64,000 bases of DNA from NCBI RefSeq assembly GCF_025244865.1, contig NZ_CP104272.1, forward strand, positions 3,286,001-3,350,000, read 5' to 3'. This DNA comes from Arthrobacter sp. zg-Y1110. GTDB lineage: Bacteria > Actinomycetota > Actinomycetes > Actinomycetales > Micrococcaceae. The position numbers and the translations under genes were made by a program. Under the pieces are notes generated by a model. The model was not told the origin of the DNA and did not search any database. It worked only from the letters and a program-made list of their open reading frames with translations. Below are positions 8,892-16,650 of the stretch, piece by piece; within the stretch, counting starts at the first letter, position 1; each line of letters opens with the position of its first letter.

Positions 8892-9062
8892 ATGCGGGTC
8901 AAGCTGATCGACTTCACCGAAACCACCCTCACCCGGCCGGCCGCTCCGGAAGAGGTCACCAGTGTGGTCCTCTTCCTGGCCAGCGACGAGTCCAGCTTCT
9001 CCACGGGTGCCGAGTTTGTGGTCGACGGCGGGATCACCGCCGGGAAGATCTACAACGTCTAA
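8892..9062 (+). pseudogene. C-terminal remnant of a short-chain dehydrogenase/reductase
   Basis: The 56 codons ending at the TAA at 9060-9062 encode TRPAAPEEVTSVVLFLASDE and STGAEFVVDGGITAGK, the standard C-terminal block of classical SDR enzymes. No cofactor-binding GxxxGxG, no active-site YxxxK and no SDR-like sequence precede it in any frame, although the frame stays open upstream. It looks like the stump of a deleted gene. It ends on top of the convergent MerR gene, the two stop codons overlapping. Confidence 0.7.
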
Positions 9063-9880
9063 ACCGGCGGTGTTCCGCGGACCGGCCGGACGGGCTGCTG
9101 CAGCTCCGTGACCCAGTCCGCCTGGTCATCGGAGGCCGCACGGATATACACCTCGCGGCACGGACCCGAGAGCACAAAGCCGCGGGCAATGGTCTCTGTA
9201 TGCACGGCCTGCCAGCTTTCCCCTATGCGGTCCATGGCGCCGAGGTGGACACCGCAGATGGCGGTCGGGACGGACGGCAGATCCACCAGCTCCACGCCGT
9301 CGGGACCCGCAGAGGAGACGGCATACCCGGCCATGATGTGCATGCCGTTTTCGCTCGTCTCGTACTGGGCGATCGGCCTATCCAGGGATGCACCCGTGGG
9401 TGCCAGGGCCTCCGCCACGGCATCGAACAACGGCCCGACGACGGCGGCCACCTCGTGCTGTTCGGAAACGACGGCGGTGCGGGCGGCCAAACGGACCGCA
9501 GGCAGGGACTTCTGCACGATTTCGATCTGGGACATGGCATTTTCCTTTTCAATGAGATGGAGCCGCCGTTCCACGTCGAGGAGCCTCGCGGCCGCCGTCC
9601 GCTGTTCGCTCTCCACCTCGGCCCGCCGGATGCGGAGCATCCGGGCGATCCGGTCGGCGTCGACGCCGGCATCGAGAATGGAGGCAACTTCCTCCAGGCC
9701 GAAGCCGAGCTGGCGAAGGGCGACGATCCGGTGCAGCCGTTCCAGCTGGGAGGGATCGTAGGAGCGGTAGCCGCTGAACTCGTTCACGTGGGCCGGGACG
9801 AGCAGCCCGGCGGTGTCCCAGTGCCGCAGCATGCGGTGGGTCACCTGGCCGATCTGCGCGAAGGCTCCGATGGATAACAT
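9059..9880 (-). CDS. MerR family transcriptional regulator with GyrI-like effector domain
   Basis: A 273-residue protein. The N-terminal MerR helix-turn-helix (LSIGAFAQIGQVTHRMLRHW, then GYRSYDPSQLERLHRIVALR) is followed by a dimerisation coiled coil (about residues 80-115) and a GyrI/SOUL-like ligand-binding domain (about 120-265). BltR/BmrR-type regulators of this build bind cationic or hydrophobic drugs and activate efflux pumps, but no pump adjoins this gene. The ATG at 9880 has an AGGAG eight bases upstream. A single-gene unit. Confidence 0.9.
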   Translation of the reverse strand: MLSIGAFAQIGQVTHRMLRHWDTAGLLVPAHVNEFSGYRSYDPSQLERLHRIVALRQLGFGLEEVASILDAGVDADRIARMLRIRRAEVESEQRTAAARLLDVERRLHLIEKENAMSQIEIVQKSLPAVRLAARTAVVSEQHEVAAVVGPLFDAVAEALAPTGASLDRPIAQYETSENGMHIMAGYAVSSAGPDGVELVDLPSVPTAICGVHLGAMDRIGESWQAVHTETIARGFVLSGPCREVYIRAASDDQADWVTELQQPVRPVRGTPPV

Positions 9881-9921
9881 GTCTCAGTTCTCCTGCCTGC
9901 CACTGTGTCAGGGTCAAGCAC

Positions 9922-10308
9922 TTAGATGGCGCGGCCCCCAAACCCGGTAATCGCGGCGAACACCAGGAAGTAAATCAGCGTTTGGAAGATAGCCACGGTG
10001 ATGGCGCACATAACCACGTTGACCCAGCCGAGCACCTTGCCCGCACTTGCAGGGACATTCAGCGCCTCGGCTTTCTGGGCGTAGTAAATGGCCATGGGAC
10101 CGAGGACGAATCCAGCGACAAACAGGCCGAGCACACCGAAGAGCAGCGACTGGTTCTTGAAGCTCTCCCCCGCTGCACGCCCGCTGGGCCGCTGGGCCGA
10201 CATCGGGTAGGACGGGAACTGCGTCTGCGTCTGGGTCCGGTCTTCCGTTTCCGTAGTCGACGGGTAGGGATACTGGTCATTCTGCGGGTCGGGGTGGGGC
10301 GTGGACAC
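9922..10308 (-). CDS. DUF4190 domain-containing membrane protein
   Basis: A 128-residue protein with a hydrophilic, Pro/Gln/Thr-rich N-terminal half (residues 1-50) and two hydrophobic helices in the C-terminal half (about 53-72 and 92-115), separated by an YYAQKAEALNVPASAGKVLG loop. This is the usual layout of actinobacterial DUF4190 proteins, whose function is unknown. The GTG at 10308 has a GAGG six bases upstream; a longer frame to 10377 has no such site. Monocistronic. Confidence 0.75.
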   Translation of the reverse strand: MSTPHPDPQNDQYPYPSTTETEDRTQTQTQFPSYPMSAQRPSGRAAGESFKNQSLLFGVLGLFVAGFVLGPMAIYYAQKAEALNVPASAGKVLGWVNVVMCAITVAIFQTLIYFLVFAAITGFGGRAI

Positions 10309-10466
10309 TGAAGCCTCGTTTCTGCGGTGCTGCGGAATTGCGTTTATCCTAGGGCTCTTCGGTCCCATCCGGAGCATAACGCCCTAAGCAGCAGGCCTTA
10401 TTGTCGCCGGCCGCGCGCCGTCGTCCGCGGGCCATTCCCGAGCAGCCGCCCGGATAAGCTGTTGCA

Positions 10467-11195
10467 ATGACAGCCCTTACTCGCGGAACCTCAGTTGCGG
10501 CGCAGCTGCAGCAACTCATTCTGGACAACCCGGGCATGGAGCTTTTTCTTGAAGCCTTCGCCGGACAAGCTGCTGAACTTTTCAGCGACCCGGACCAGCT
10601 GCTCTGCAGCATCACCCTGAAACGGGACAAACGCGCCCAGACGGTGGCCAGCAGCAGCACCGAGGCCAATCAGCTCGACGAACTCCAGTACGGGTACGGC
10701 GACGGGCCGTGCCTCTACGCGGCGGAGAGCGGAGAGCTGACGCTGGTGGCCGACACCCGCACCGGTTCACGCTGGATCGAGTATTTCGAGGCTATCCATG
10801 GCCTGGGCTGCTATTCCGTGCTCGCCGTACCCCTGCTCATTGGTGACGACGGCGGCGCGGCCCTCAACCTCTACGGCAAGAGCACCGGCATTTTCACCGA
10901 TGATTTCGTGCATGCCGTTGAGGACTATGCAGCGGAAGCTGCCGTGACCCTGCAGGTTGCCGTTCAGATTGCGAACCACAAGGAGGTCAGCGACGATCTG
11001 CGTAAGGCCATGGAGTCCCGCACCGCCATCGACATTGCCGTCGGTATCGTTGCCGGACAGAACCGCTGCAGCCAGGGGGAAGCCTTTGGCATCCTCCGGC
11101 GGGCGTCCAGCCACCAGAACATCAAGCTCCGCGAGCTGGCTGAACGGCTGGTCGAATCGGTGACCGCCGCCAAGGTAGCAACCCACTTCGCGTAG
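10467..11195 (+). CDS. GAF and ANTAR domain-containing regulatory protein
   Basis: A 242-residue cytoplasmic regulator. A GAF sensory domain (about residues 25-165: YGDGPCLYAAESGE, GCYSVLAVPLLIGDDGGAAL, IFTDDFVHAVEDYA) is followed by an ANTAR RNA-binding domain (about 178-235: AMESRTAIDIAVGIVAGQNR, EAFGILRRASSHQNIKLREL). ANTAR proteins act as antiterminators by binding paired hairpins in nascent mRNA, and GAF-ANTAR proteins are abundant in Arthrobacter-like genomes. No histidine kinase or ANTAR hairpin target is evident next to it. The ATG at 10467 lacks a strong ribosome-binding site. Confidence 0.9.
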   Translation: MTALTRGTSVAAQLQQLILDNPGMELFLEAFAGQAAELFSDPDQLLCSITLKRDKRAQTVASSSTEANQLDELQYGYGDGPCLYAAESGELTLVADTRTGSRWIEYFEAIHGLGCYSVLAVPLLIGDDGGAALNLYGKSTGIFTDDFVHAVEDYAAEAAVTLQVAVQIANHKEVSDDLRKAMESRTAIDIAVGIVAGQNRCSQGEAFGILRRASSHQNIKLRELAERLVESVTAAKVATHFA

Positions 11196-11218
11196 GAAGC
11201 CCTCCTGGCCGCGGCCAA

Positions 11219-12361
11219 CTAGGTAGCGGTGTTCCGAATACTCTCCCGCAGCTCCCCGAACGGTTCCCAGAAGAAATCGAAATGCTCCTGCGGGCTGCTC
11301 AGGAACCGCTGGGTGAACACGACGCCGATATCCCCGTTGGGAAAAACGGCGGCGCTGGTCCCGGATCCGCCGGCCCAGCCCCACATGCCCGGCTCGGACC
11401 AAGGCGCCCCACGCCCGGTCTGTACGGCGGTCATGAATCCCCAGGATTCGTCCGGGCCGGCCACTTCGGCCACGCCGACCTGCTGCGGGGAGGTCAACTG
11501 GTCCGCCGTCATTTCGTGCCGCAGCTCGGCCGGCAGCACCGTGTCATCCGCGAGCCCGGCGAGGAAGCGCACGAAGTCCGGCACGGTGGAAACCATCCCG
11601 CCGGCCAGGGACGCGAACTTCGGCGGTCCCGCCAGCGCATCCCGGTAGGACACCGCCTCGAACAACCCGCCGTCGTCGTTAACCGCGTACACCACCGGGA
11701 AATGTTCGGTGCCCGTCGGGAAGCCGGTGCCGGTCAGCCCGAACGGTTCGCTGATCCGCTCCTGCACCAGCTGGTCCAGGGGCGTGACAGTGGCTGCCGC
11801 GAGCAGGACCGAGAGCACGTCCGCGCTGGCGTGGTACATCCAGCGCTCCCCCGGCTGGTAGGCCAGCGGCAGGCTGCCGAGCCGGGTCAGGTACTCCTCG
11901 GGGGTCATGTCCGGCGGGTTGGGTCCCCAGAGGAAATCCTGGGTGGCCGCCACATACGGGGTCGGATCGAAGTCGACGCCCAGGCCGGCGGTGAAGGTCA
12001 GCAGGTGGCGCACCGTGACGGGTCCGCGGGCCGGGACCGTCAGCGTCAAAGGGGCATCCGGAGTGGCCAGCACCCGCAGGTTTGCGAGCCGCGGCAGCCA
12101 CCGTCCGGCCTCGTCATTCAATCCCAGCGCGCCGTCGGCCACCAGGCTCATGGCCAGGGCGCCGCCGAACAGTTTGCTCAGCGAGGAGATGCGGAACGGA
12201 GTGTCCTCGGCCATCGGCTCGGACTGGTCGAGTCCCAGCGAGCCGGTGGCGAAGATTTCGGTCTGCCCGTTGATCCGGACCCCTGCCACCAGTCCCGGAC
12301 ACCAGCCCGATTGGACGGTCCCGGTCAGAGAATCCCAGAGGGGTGCGGCGATGCCTGGCAT
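11219..12361 (-). CDS. Serine hydrolase, beta-lactamase/EstB family
   Basis: A 380-residue protein of the class C beta-lactamase/esterase fold. The nucleophile motif SxxK is in FRISSLSKLFGG (about residues 57-68); the second-motif region is MYHASADVLSVLL, and a Gly-rich GWAGGSGTSAAVFPNGD segment stands where the KTG-like motif lies. There is no N-terminal signal peptide, which argues for a cytoplasmic esterase or peptidase, as in EstB, rather than a secreted beta-lactamase. The substrate is unknown. Its stop lies 24 bases from that of the convergent GAF-ANTAR gene. Confidence 0.85.
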   Translation of the reverse strand: MPGIAAPLWDSLTGTVQSGWCPGLVAGVRINGQTEIFATGSLGLDQSEPMAEDTPFRISSLSKLFGGALAMSLVADGALGLNDEAGRWLPRLANLRVLATPDAPLTLTVPARGPVTVRHLLTFTAGLGVDFDPTPYVAATQDFLWGPNPPDMTPEEYLTRLGSLPLAYQPGERWMYHASADVLSVLLAAATVTPLDQLVQERISEPFGLTGTGFPTGTEHFPVVYAVNDDGGLFEAVSYRDALAGPPKFASLAGGMVSTVPDFVRFLAGLADDTVLPAELRHEMTADQLTSPQQVGVAEVAGPDESWGFMTAVQTGRGAPWSEPGMWGWAGGSGTSAAVFPNGDIGVVFTQRFLSSPQEHFDFFWEPFGELRESIRNTAT

Positions 12362-12456
12362 GCCTCAACTGTCCGCTTCCGCGGGGCGGGGAGTCAACGG
12401 ATGGGGCCGCGGTTGCGTCGGAAAGGATGATTGCGAATGCGCCGTCCCGGCGCCGG

Positions 12457-13023
12457 CTACCCCTCGTGTCCCCTGACCGCTCCATAGATCAGCAGGTCCC
12501 GCCGCTGCCCGGAAATCTCCATGTAGCTGCGCAGTAGTCCTTCCTGCGCAAAACCCGCGAGTTCGGCCGAACGGATCGAGGCGGTGTTCCACGGCTCGAT
12601 GTACGCCTCCACGCGGTGCAGCTCCGGAATAGTCCAGGCGAATTCCAGCAGTGCCCGCAGGGCGTTGGCAGCAAACCGGTGCCCCCGGGCGGTTGGCATG
12701 ATGCCGTAGCCGGCCTGGGCACGGCCGTGCTGCAGCTCCCACCCCCAGAGTCCGATCTGCCCCACGCACTGATCGGTTTCGGCATCCGCGACGGCAAAGG
12801 AAAAGCCTGTTCCCGCGGCGTGCCGCTGCCGCTGCTGTTCCAGCCACTCCAAGGCCTGCCCGTGGGTTGCCCGCGCCGGAAGGCTCCCCACCGTGGGGAC
12901 GTACTTGTCCTGGGCCAGCTCCATGGCCATCCCGACGTCGGTGTCCCGGAACGCGCGCAGCCTCACGTTGGCATACTGCGGCTCGGCCGAAGGCCATGGG
13001 GGAATGCCGGTGGTGGTTTCCAT
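12457..13023 (-). CDS. GNAT family N-acetyltransferase (RimJ/RimL type)
   Basis: A 188-residue acetyltransferase. VRLRAFRDTDVGMAME opens the fold; the acetyl-CoA loop is GYGIMPTARGHRFAANALRA, and VEAYIEPWNTASIRSAELAG is the typical RimJ/RimL strand 5-6 region. Relatives acetylate ribosomal protein N termini, antibiotics or small amines, and the sequence does not discriminate. The start at 13023 (METTTGIPP) is preferred over the longer frame beginning at 13047. Monocistronic, downstream of a small Cys-rich gene. Confidence 0.88.
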   Translation of the reverse strand: METTTGIPPWPSAEPQYANVRLRAFRDTDVGMAMELAQDKYVPTVGSLPARATHGQALEWLEQQRQRHAAGTGFSFAVADAETDQCVGQIGLWGWELQHGRAQAGYGIMPTARGHRFAANALRALLEFAWTIPELHRVEAYIEPWNTASIRSAELAGFAQEGLLRSYMEISGQRRDLLIYGAVRGHEG

Positions 13024-13088
13024 GGCCACAGCCTGCCACAGCCGCACCTGCGGTGGCCGGAGGCTCGGCTTGCCCCGGCCGGTCCTGC

Positions 13089-13277
13089 TTACTTCCGGCC
13101 GAACAGTTTCCCGAGCCAGCCGCCGGACGGCTGGGCGCCGGCCGTAGCTTTTCCGGCGTCCCCGCCGCAGCTGCAGCGGTCCGCCTTCGACACCCCGCGC
13201 ATCACCTGGTCAACGTGGTTTCCGCATCCGGCCCACGTGGTCTTGCCGCATTTGCGGCACTTTACTGCTCGGCACAT
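13089..13277 (-). CDS. Small cysteine-rich protein (zinc-ribbon-like, hypothetical)
   Basis: A 62-residue protein starting MCRAVKCRKCGKTTWAGCG and continuing through HVDQVMRGV to a CSCGG pair, then a flexible tail with GGWLGKLFGRK. The spacing of the cysteines (CxxxxCxxC, then C, then CxC) with one His suggests a small metal-binding ribbon. I recall very similar short proteins in other actinobacteria, with no known function. It was recovered from within a longer open frame; the ATG at 13277 marks where the conserved-looking sequence begins. It is divergent from the CstB-like gene, so its promoter region overlaps the CstR-type operators and it may share that control. Confidence 0.75.
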   Translation of the reverse strand: MCRAVKCRKCGKTTWAGCGNHVDQVMRGVSKADRCSCGGDAGKATAGAQPSGGWLGKLFGRK

Positions 13278-13337
13278 TTTGCTTGTTCCTTGGCTCGTAT
13301 TCCTACCGGACATTGCGTCCCTCCACCATGGTTGCAG

Positions 13338-13353
13338 ATACCCCCTAGGGTAT
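13338..13353. promoter_or_regulatory. CstR/CsoR-type operator 1
   Basis: ATACCC-CCTA-GGGTAT: six-base half-sites around a four-base spacer, the pattern recognised by CsoR/CstR repressors. It is the first of three sites between the small Cys-rich gene and the CstB-like gene. Confidence 0.75.
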
Positions 13354-13381
13354 GCAAAGCGCACCCCTCGGGTTTGCGGAC

Positions 13382-13397
13382 ATACCCCCCTGGGTAT
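13382..13397. promoter_or_regulatory. CstR/CsoR-type operator 2
   Basis: ATACCC-CCCT-GGGTAT has the same half-sites and spacer length as operator 1, with its start 44 bases further on. Confidence 0.75.
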
Positions 13398-13416
13398 TAC
13401 CGTCGAAGCAGGACGG

Positions 13417-13432
13417 ATACCCCCGGGGGTGT
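13417..13432. promoter_or_regulatory. CstR/CsoR-type operator 3
   Basis: ATACCC-CCGG-GGGTGT, one mismatch from the consensus. It ends 25 bases before the CstB-like start codon and would overlap its promoter or transcript start. Confidence 0.72.
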
Positions 13433-13457
13433 CTAAAAACCCCACAAAGGAGATTCC

Positions 13458-14855
13458 ATGCTGCTCGAACGCATCTATGACGAGGACCTGGCCCAGGCAA
13501 GCTACTTCATCGGCTGCCAGCGCCAGGGCGAAGCCGTGGTGGTGGACGCCCGCCGCGACATCAACACCTACCTGGAGCTCGCCGCCGCCAACGGCATGCG
13601 CATTGTCGCGGTCACCGAGACACACATCCATGCCGATTACCTCTCCGGCACCCGCGAGCTCGCGGCCGCCACCGGCGCCGAAATGTACGTTTCCGGCGAG
13701 GGCGGCACGGACTGGCAGTACCGCTTCGAGGCGGCCCGCCTACACGACGGCGACACGGTTCCCCTCGGCAACATCACCCTCCAGGCCCTGCACACCCCGG
13801 GCCACACGCCGGAACATCTTTCCTTCCTGGTCACCGACGGCGCCTTCAGCAGCGAACCCGGCTACCTGCTCTCCGGCGACTTCGTTTTTTCCGGAGACCT
13901 GGGCCGCCCCGACCTGCTGGATGAAGCCGCCGGCGGCGTGGACACCCGCTTCGAAGGCGCCCGGCAGATTTTCCGCAGTCTGCAGGAAAAGTTCCTGACC
14001 CTGCCCGACCACGTGCAGGTCTACCCCGGCCACGGCTCGGGCAGCGCCTGCGGCAAGGCGCTCGGCGCACTCCCCTCCACCACCGTGGGCTACGAACGCC
14101 TCTACGCGTGGTGGGGCAAATACCTTGCCGCCAATGACGAGCAGGGCTTCGTGGATGAACTGCTCGACGGGCAGCCTGATGCGCACGCCTACTTCGGCAG
14201 GATGAAGCGCGAAAACCGGCAGGGTCCGGCCGTGATGGGCGAACGCGCCCCGCTGCAGGAACTGTCCGCGGACGACGTCGCCCGCGGCCTGGCGCAGGAC
14301 ACCCTCACCTTCGTGGACACCCGCTCGAACGGAGAGGTCCACAAGGGAACCGTGACCGGATCGGTGAATATCCCCGCCGGCACCAAAACCGCCAGCTTCG
14401 GAGCCTGGGCCGTGGACCCCGAAACCGACCACCGCCCGCTGGTGCTGCTCGCCGCCGATCAGGGCTCTGCACAGGAGATGTGGGACCACCTGGTCCGGGT
14501 CGGCATTGACCGGGTGGCCGGCTTCGCCACCACCATGGACGGCCTGCCGCAGACTCTGCCGCGCCTGATCCAGCCGGAGGAGCTGGAAGGCTTTGACGCA
14601 GCCCTGGTCCTTGATGTCCGCAACCGCACCGAGCACACCGCCGGACACATCCCCGGTTCGAAGCAGCTCAGCGCCGGCCGGGTGCTCTGGAACCTGGACC
14701 AGCTGCCGGACGAGGGCACCATCGTGACCTACTGCCAGAGCGGCGTGCGCAACTCCGTGGCCGCCAGCGCCCTGCGCCGGGCCGGGTACGACGTCGTCGA
14801 ACTGGACGGCAGCTACGCCGGCTGGTCCGGCATGCAGGCCCGTATCAACAGCTGA
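13458..14855 (+). CDS. cstB: CstB-like persulfide dioxygenase-sulfurtransferase (metallo-beta-lactamase plus two rhodanese domains)
   Basis: A 465-residue three-domain protein. The metallo-beta-lactamase domain (residues 1-240) carries THIHADYLSGTREL, HTPGHTPEHLSF, SGDFVFSGDLGRPDL and PGHGSGSACG, supplying the His/His/Asp iron ligands of persulfide dioxygenases. A central rhodanese-like domain (about 265-360) lacks a catalytic cysteine. The C-terminal rhodanese has the active loop CQSGVRN with Cys426. This order matches staphylococcal CstB, which oxidises low-molecular-weight persulfides and makes thiosulfate. It has an AAAGGAG ribosome-binding site and three upstream operators, and neighbours a Cys-only CstR, all pointing to sulfide/persulfide detoxification. 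Confidence 0.85.
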   Translation: MLLERIYDEDLAQASYFIGCQRQGEAVVVDARRDINTYLELAAANGMRIVAVTETHIHADYLSGTRELAAATGAEMYVSGEGGTDWQYRFEAARLHDGDTVPLGNITLQALHTPGHTPEHLSFLVTDGAFSSEPGYLLSGDFVFSGDLGRPDLLDEAAGGVDTRFEGARQIFRSLQEKFLTLPDHVQVYPGHGSGSACGKALGALPSTTVGYERLYAWWGKYLAANDEQGFVDELLDGQPDAHAYFGRMKRENRQGPAVMGERAPLQELSADDVARGLAQDTLTFVDTRSNGEVHKGTVTGSVNIPAGTKTASFGAWAVDPETDHRPLVLLAADQGSAQEMWDHLVRVGIDRVAGFATTMDGLPQTLPRLIQPEELEGFDAALVLDVRNRTEHTAGHIPGSKQLSAGRVLWNLDQLPDEGTIVTYCQSGVRNSVAASALRRAGYDVVELDGSYAGWSGMQARINS

Positions 14856-14863
14856 TTTCCGCT

Positions 14864-14896
14864 GGCAGGGGCGGCCGGCGAACCGCCGCCCCTGCC
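14864..14896. terminator. Bidirectional hairpin between cstB-like and cstR genes
   Basis: GGCAGGGGCGG pairs with CCGCCCCTGCC in an 11-bp perfect stem between two convergent genes. There is no U-tract, so factor-independent function is moderately likely. Confidence 0.6.
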
Positions 14897-14898
14897 GC

Positions 14899-15231
<333 letters not shown>

Positions 15232-15257
15232 CTACCTATCTACAGAAATGAGGGCCC

Positions 15258-15848
15258 ATGGCCTCCTCCGCTTCCCCCGTAACCGAGCTCGACGCCGCCA
15301 CCCTGCAGAACTGGATGGGCCGGTACGAAGACCTCGTGGTCCTCGACGTCCGTTCCGCCGCCGAGTTTGAAAGCATGCACATCCGGGGCTCCTACAACGT
15401 GCCGCTGCCGCTGCTGTCCGAGCACACCGATGAACTGGCCAAACGCCTGGGCGACCGCGTGGTGCTGGTCTGCCAGTCCGGCGTCCGCGCCGAACAGGCC
15501 CGCGGGCGCCTCGCCGGTGCGGCCGTCACCAACGCCCGGGTCCTCACCGGCGGTGTGCCCGCGTTCGCGGCGGCCGGCGGCGACGTCGTCCGCGGCGCAC
15601 AGCGCTGGTCGCTGGAACGCCAGGTCCGCATGGCCGCAGGCTCCCTGGTGATCGCCGGCCTCGCCGGCGGCCGGTTCGTGTCCCCCAAGGTGCGGCTGCT
15701 GGCCGGGGGAATCGGCGCCGGGCTGACGTTCTCCGCTGCGACCAACACCTGCGCCATGGGCCAGGCCCTGTCGAAGATGCCCTGGAACAAGGCGGCGTCC
15801 GAACCCACGGCGCAGTCGGCCATCAGCCAGCTGCCCGCCGCCCGCTAA
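15258..15848 (+). CDS. Rhodanese-like protein with C-terminal DUF2892 membrane domain
   Basis: A 196-residue protein. An N-terminal rhodanese domain (residues 10-107) has the active-site loop CQSGVR with Cys72, followed by a hydrophobic DUF2892-type region (about 113-175: RWSLERQVRMAAGSLVIAGL, then CAMGQALSKMPWN). Such proteins carry persulfide sulfur at the membrane. It is divergent from cstR across operator 4 and 43 bases upstream of the TauE-type exporter gene, probably co-transcribed. It likely moves sulfane sulfur within the detoxification route, in the manner of CstA-type proteins, though CstA itself has a different domain order. Confidence 0.85.
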   Translation: MASSASPVTELDAATLQNWMGRYEDLVVLDVRSAAEFESMHIRGSYNVPLPLLSEHTDELAKRLGDRVVLVCQSGVRAEQARGRLAGAAVTNARVLTGGVPAFAAAGGDVVRGAQRWSLERQVRMAAGSLVIAGLAGGRFVSPKVRLLAGGIGAGLTFSAATNTCAMGQALSKMPWNKAASEPTAQSAISQLPAAR

Positions 15849-15891
15849 CCCGCCTGCCCCACCGCCGCTCCCCTTTCCAAGGACACCATCC

Positions 15892-16650
15892 ATGACTGTT
15901 ACCCTCGCCGCGACCCTCCTGCTTTCCGTGCTGATCGGGCTCTCGCTCGGCCTGCTTGGCGGGGGCGGGTCCATCCTCACCGTCCCGATCCTGACCTACG
16001 TGGCCGGCATGAGCCCCCGCGAGGCCATCGCCTCGTCGCTCTTCGTGGTTGGCGTGACCTCGGCCTTCAGCGCCGTCGGGCACGCCCGCAAGGGTCGGGT
16101 GAAGTGGCGCACCGGGCTGCTCTTCGGCGCGGCGGGGATGGCAGGGGCGTTTGCAGGGGGCCTGCTTGGCGGGCGGATACCGGGAGTGGTGCTGATGGTC
16201 GCCTTCGCCCTGATGATGATCGCAACCTCGGTGGCGATGATCCGCGGACGCAGGGGCGGGTCCGCGGAATCGCATAGCAAGGAGCTTCCGGTGGGGAAGG
16301 TCATTGTCGAAGGCCTGGTGGTGGGGTTGGTGACCGGCCTGGTGGGAGCCGGCGGCGGCTTCCTGGTGGTCCCGGCACTGGCCCTGCTGGGCGGGCTTTC
16401 CATGCCCGTGGCGGTGGGAACTTCGCTGGTGGTCATTTCCATGAAGTCCTTTGCAGGCCTCGCCGGCTACCTCACCACCGTGTCCCTGGACTGGGCGCTG
16501 GTGGGCGGTGTCACCGCTGCGGCGATTATCGGATCGCTCATCGGTGCCCGGCTGGTCGGGCGTATTCCGGAGGCCGCGCTGCGGCGGGGCTTCGGGTTCT
16601 TCGTGCTGGCCATGGGCGTTTTTGTCCTGGCCATGGAACTGCTGCCCTAA
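15892..16650 (+). CDS. TauE/SafE family sulfite/sulfonate exporter
   Basis: A 252-residue membrane protein with about eight helices arranged as two repeats. The N-terminal GLSLGLLGGGGSILTVPIL and the internal GLVTGLVGAGGGFLVVPALA are the paired glycine-rich motifs of the TauE/SafE family, which export sulfite, thiosulfate or organosulfonates. It is second in the rhodanese unit under CstR control. In cst loci a TauE protein removes the oxidised sulfur product, which fits here. Its stop overlaps that of the convergent DUF2254 gene by four bases. Confidence 0.87.
   Translation: MTVTLAATLLLSVLIGLSLGLLGGGGSILTVPILTYVAGMSPREAIASSLFVVGVTSAFSAVGHARKGRVKWRTGLLFGAAGMAGAFAGGLLGGRIPGVVLMVAFALMMIATSVAMIRGRRGGSAESHSKELPVGKVIVEGLVVGLVTGLVGAGGGFLVVPALALLGGLSMPVAVGTSLVVISMKSFAGLAGYLTTVSLDWALVGGVTAAAIIGSLIGARLVGRIPEAALRRGFGFFVLAMGVFVLAMELLP

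Noticed and set aside
8544..9062. A 172-codon plus-strand frame ending in the SDR remnant
   Set aside because: Only its last 56 codons resemble any family; the upstream part overlaps the IclR gene antisense and has no SDR features.
13278..13457. The three C/G-rich repeats as a CRISPR or transposon end
   Set aside because: The repeats are 16-base operators with a conserved spacer, not uniform repeats with unique spacers, and no Cas or transposase gene is present.
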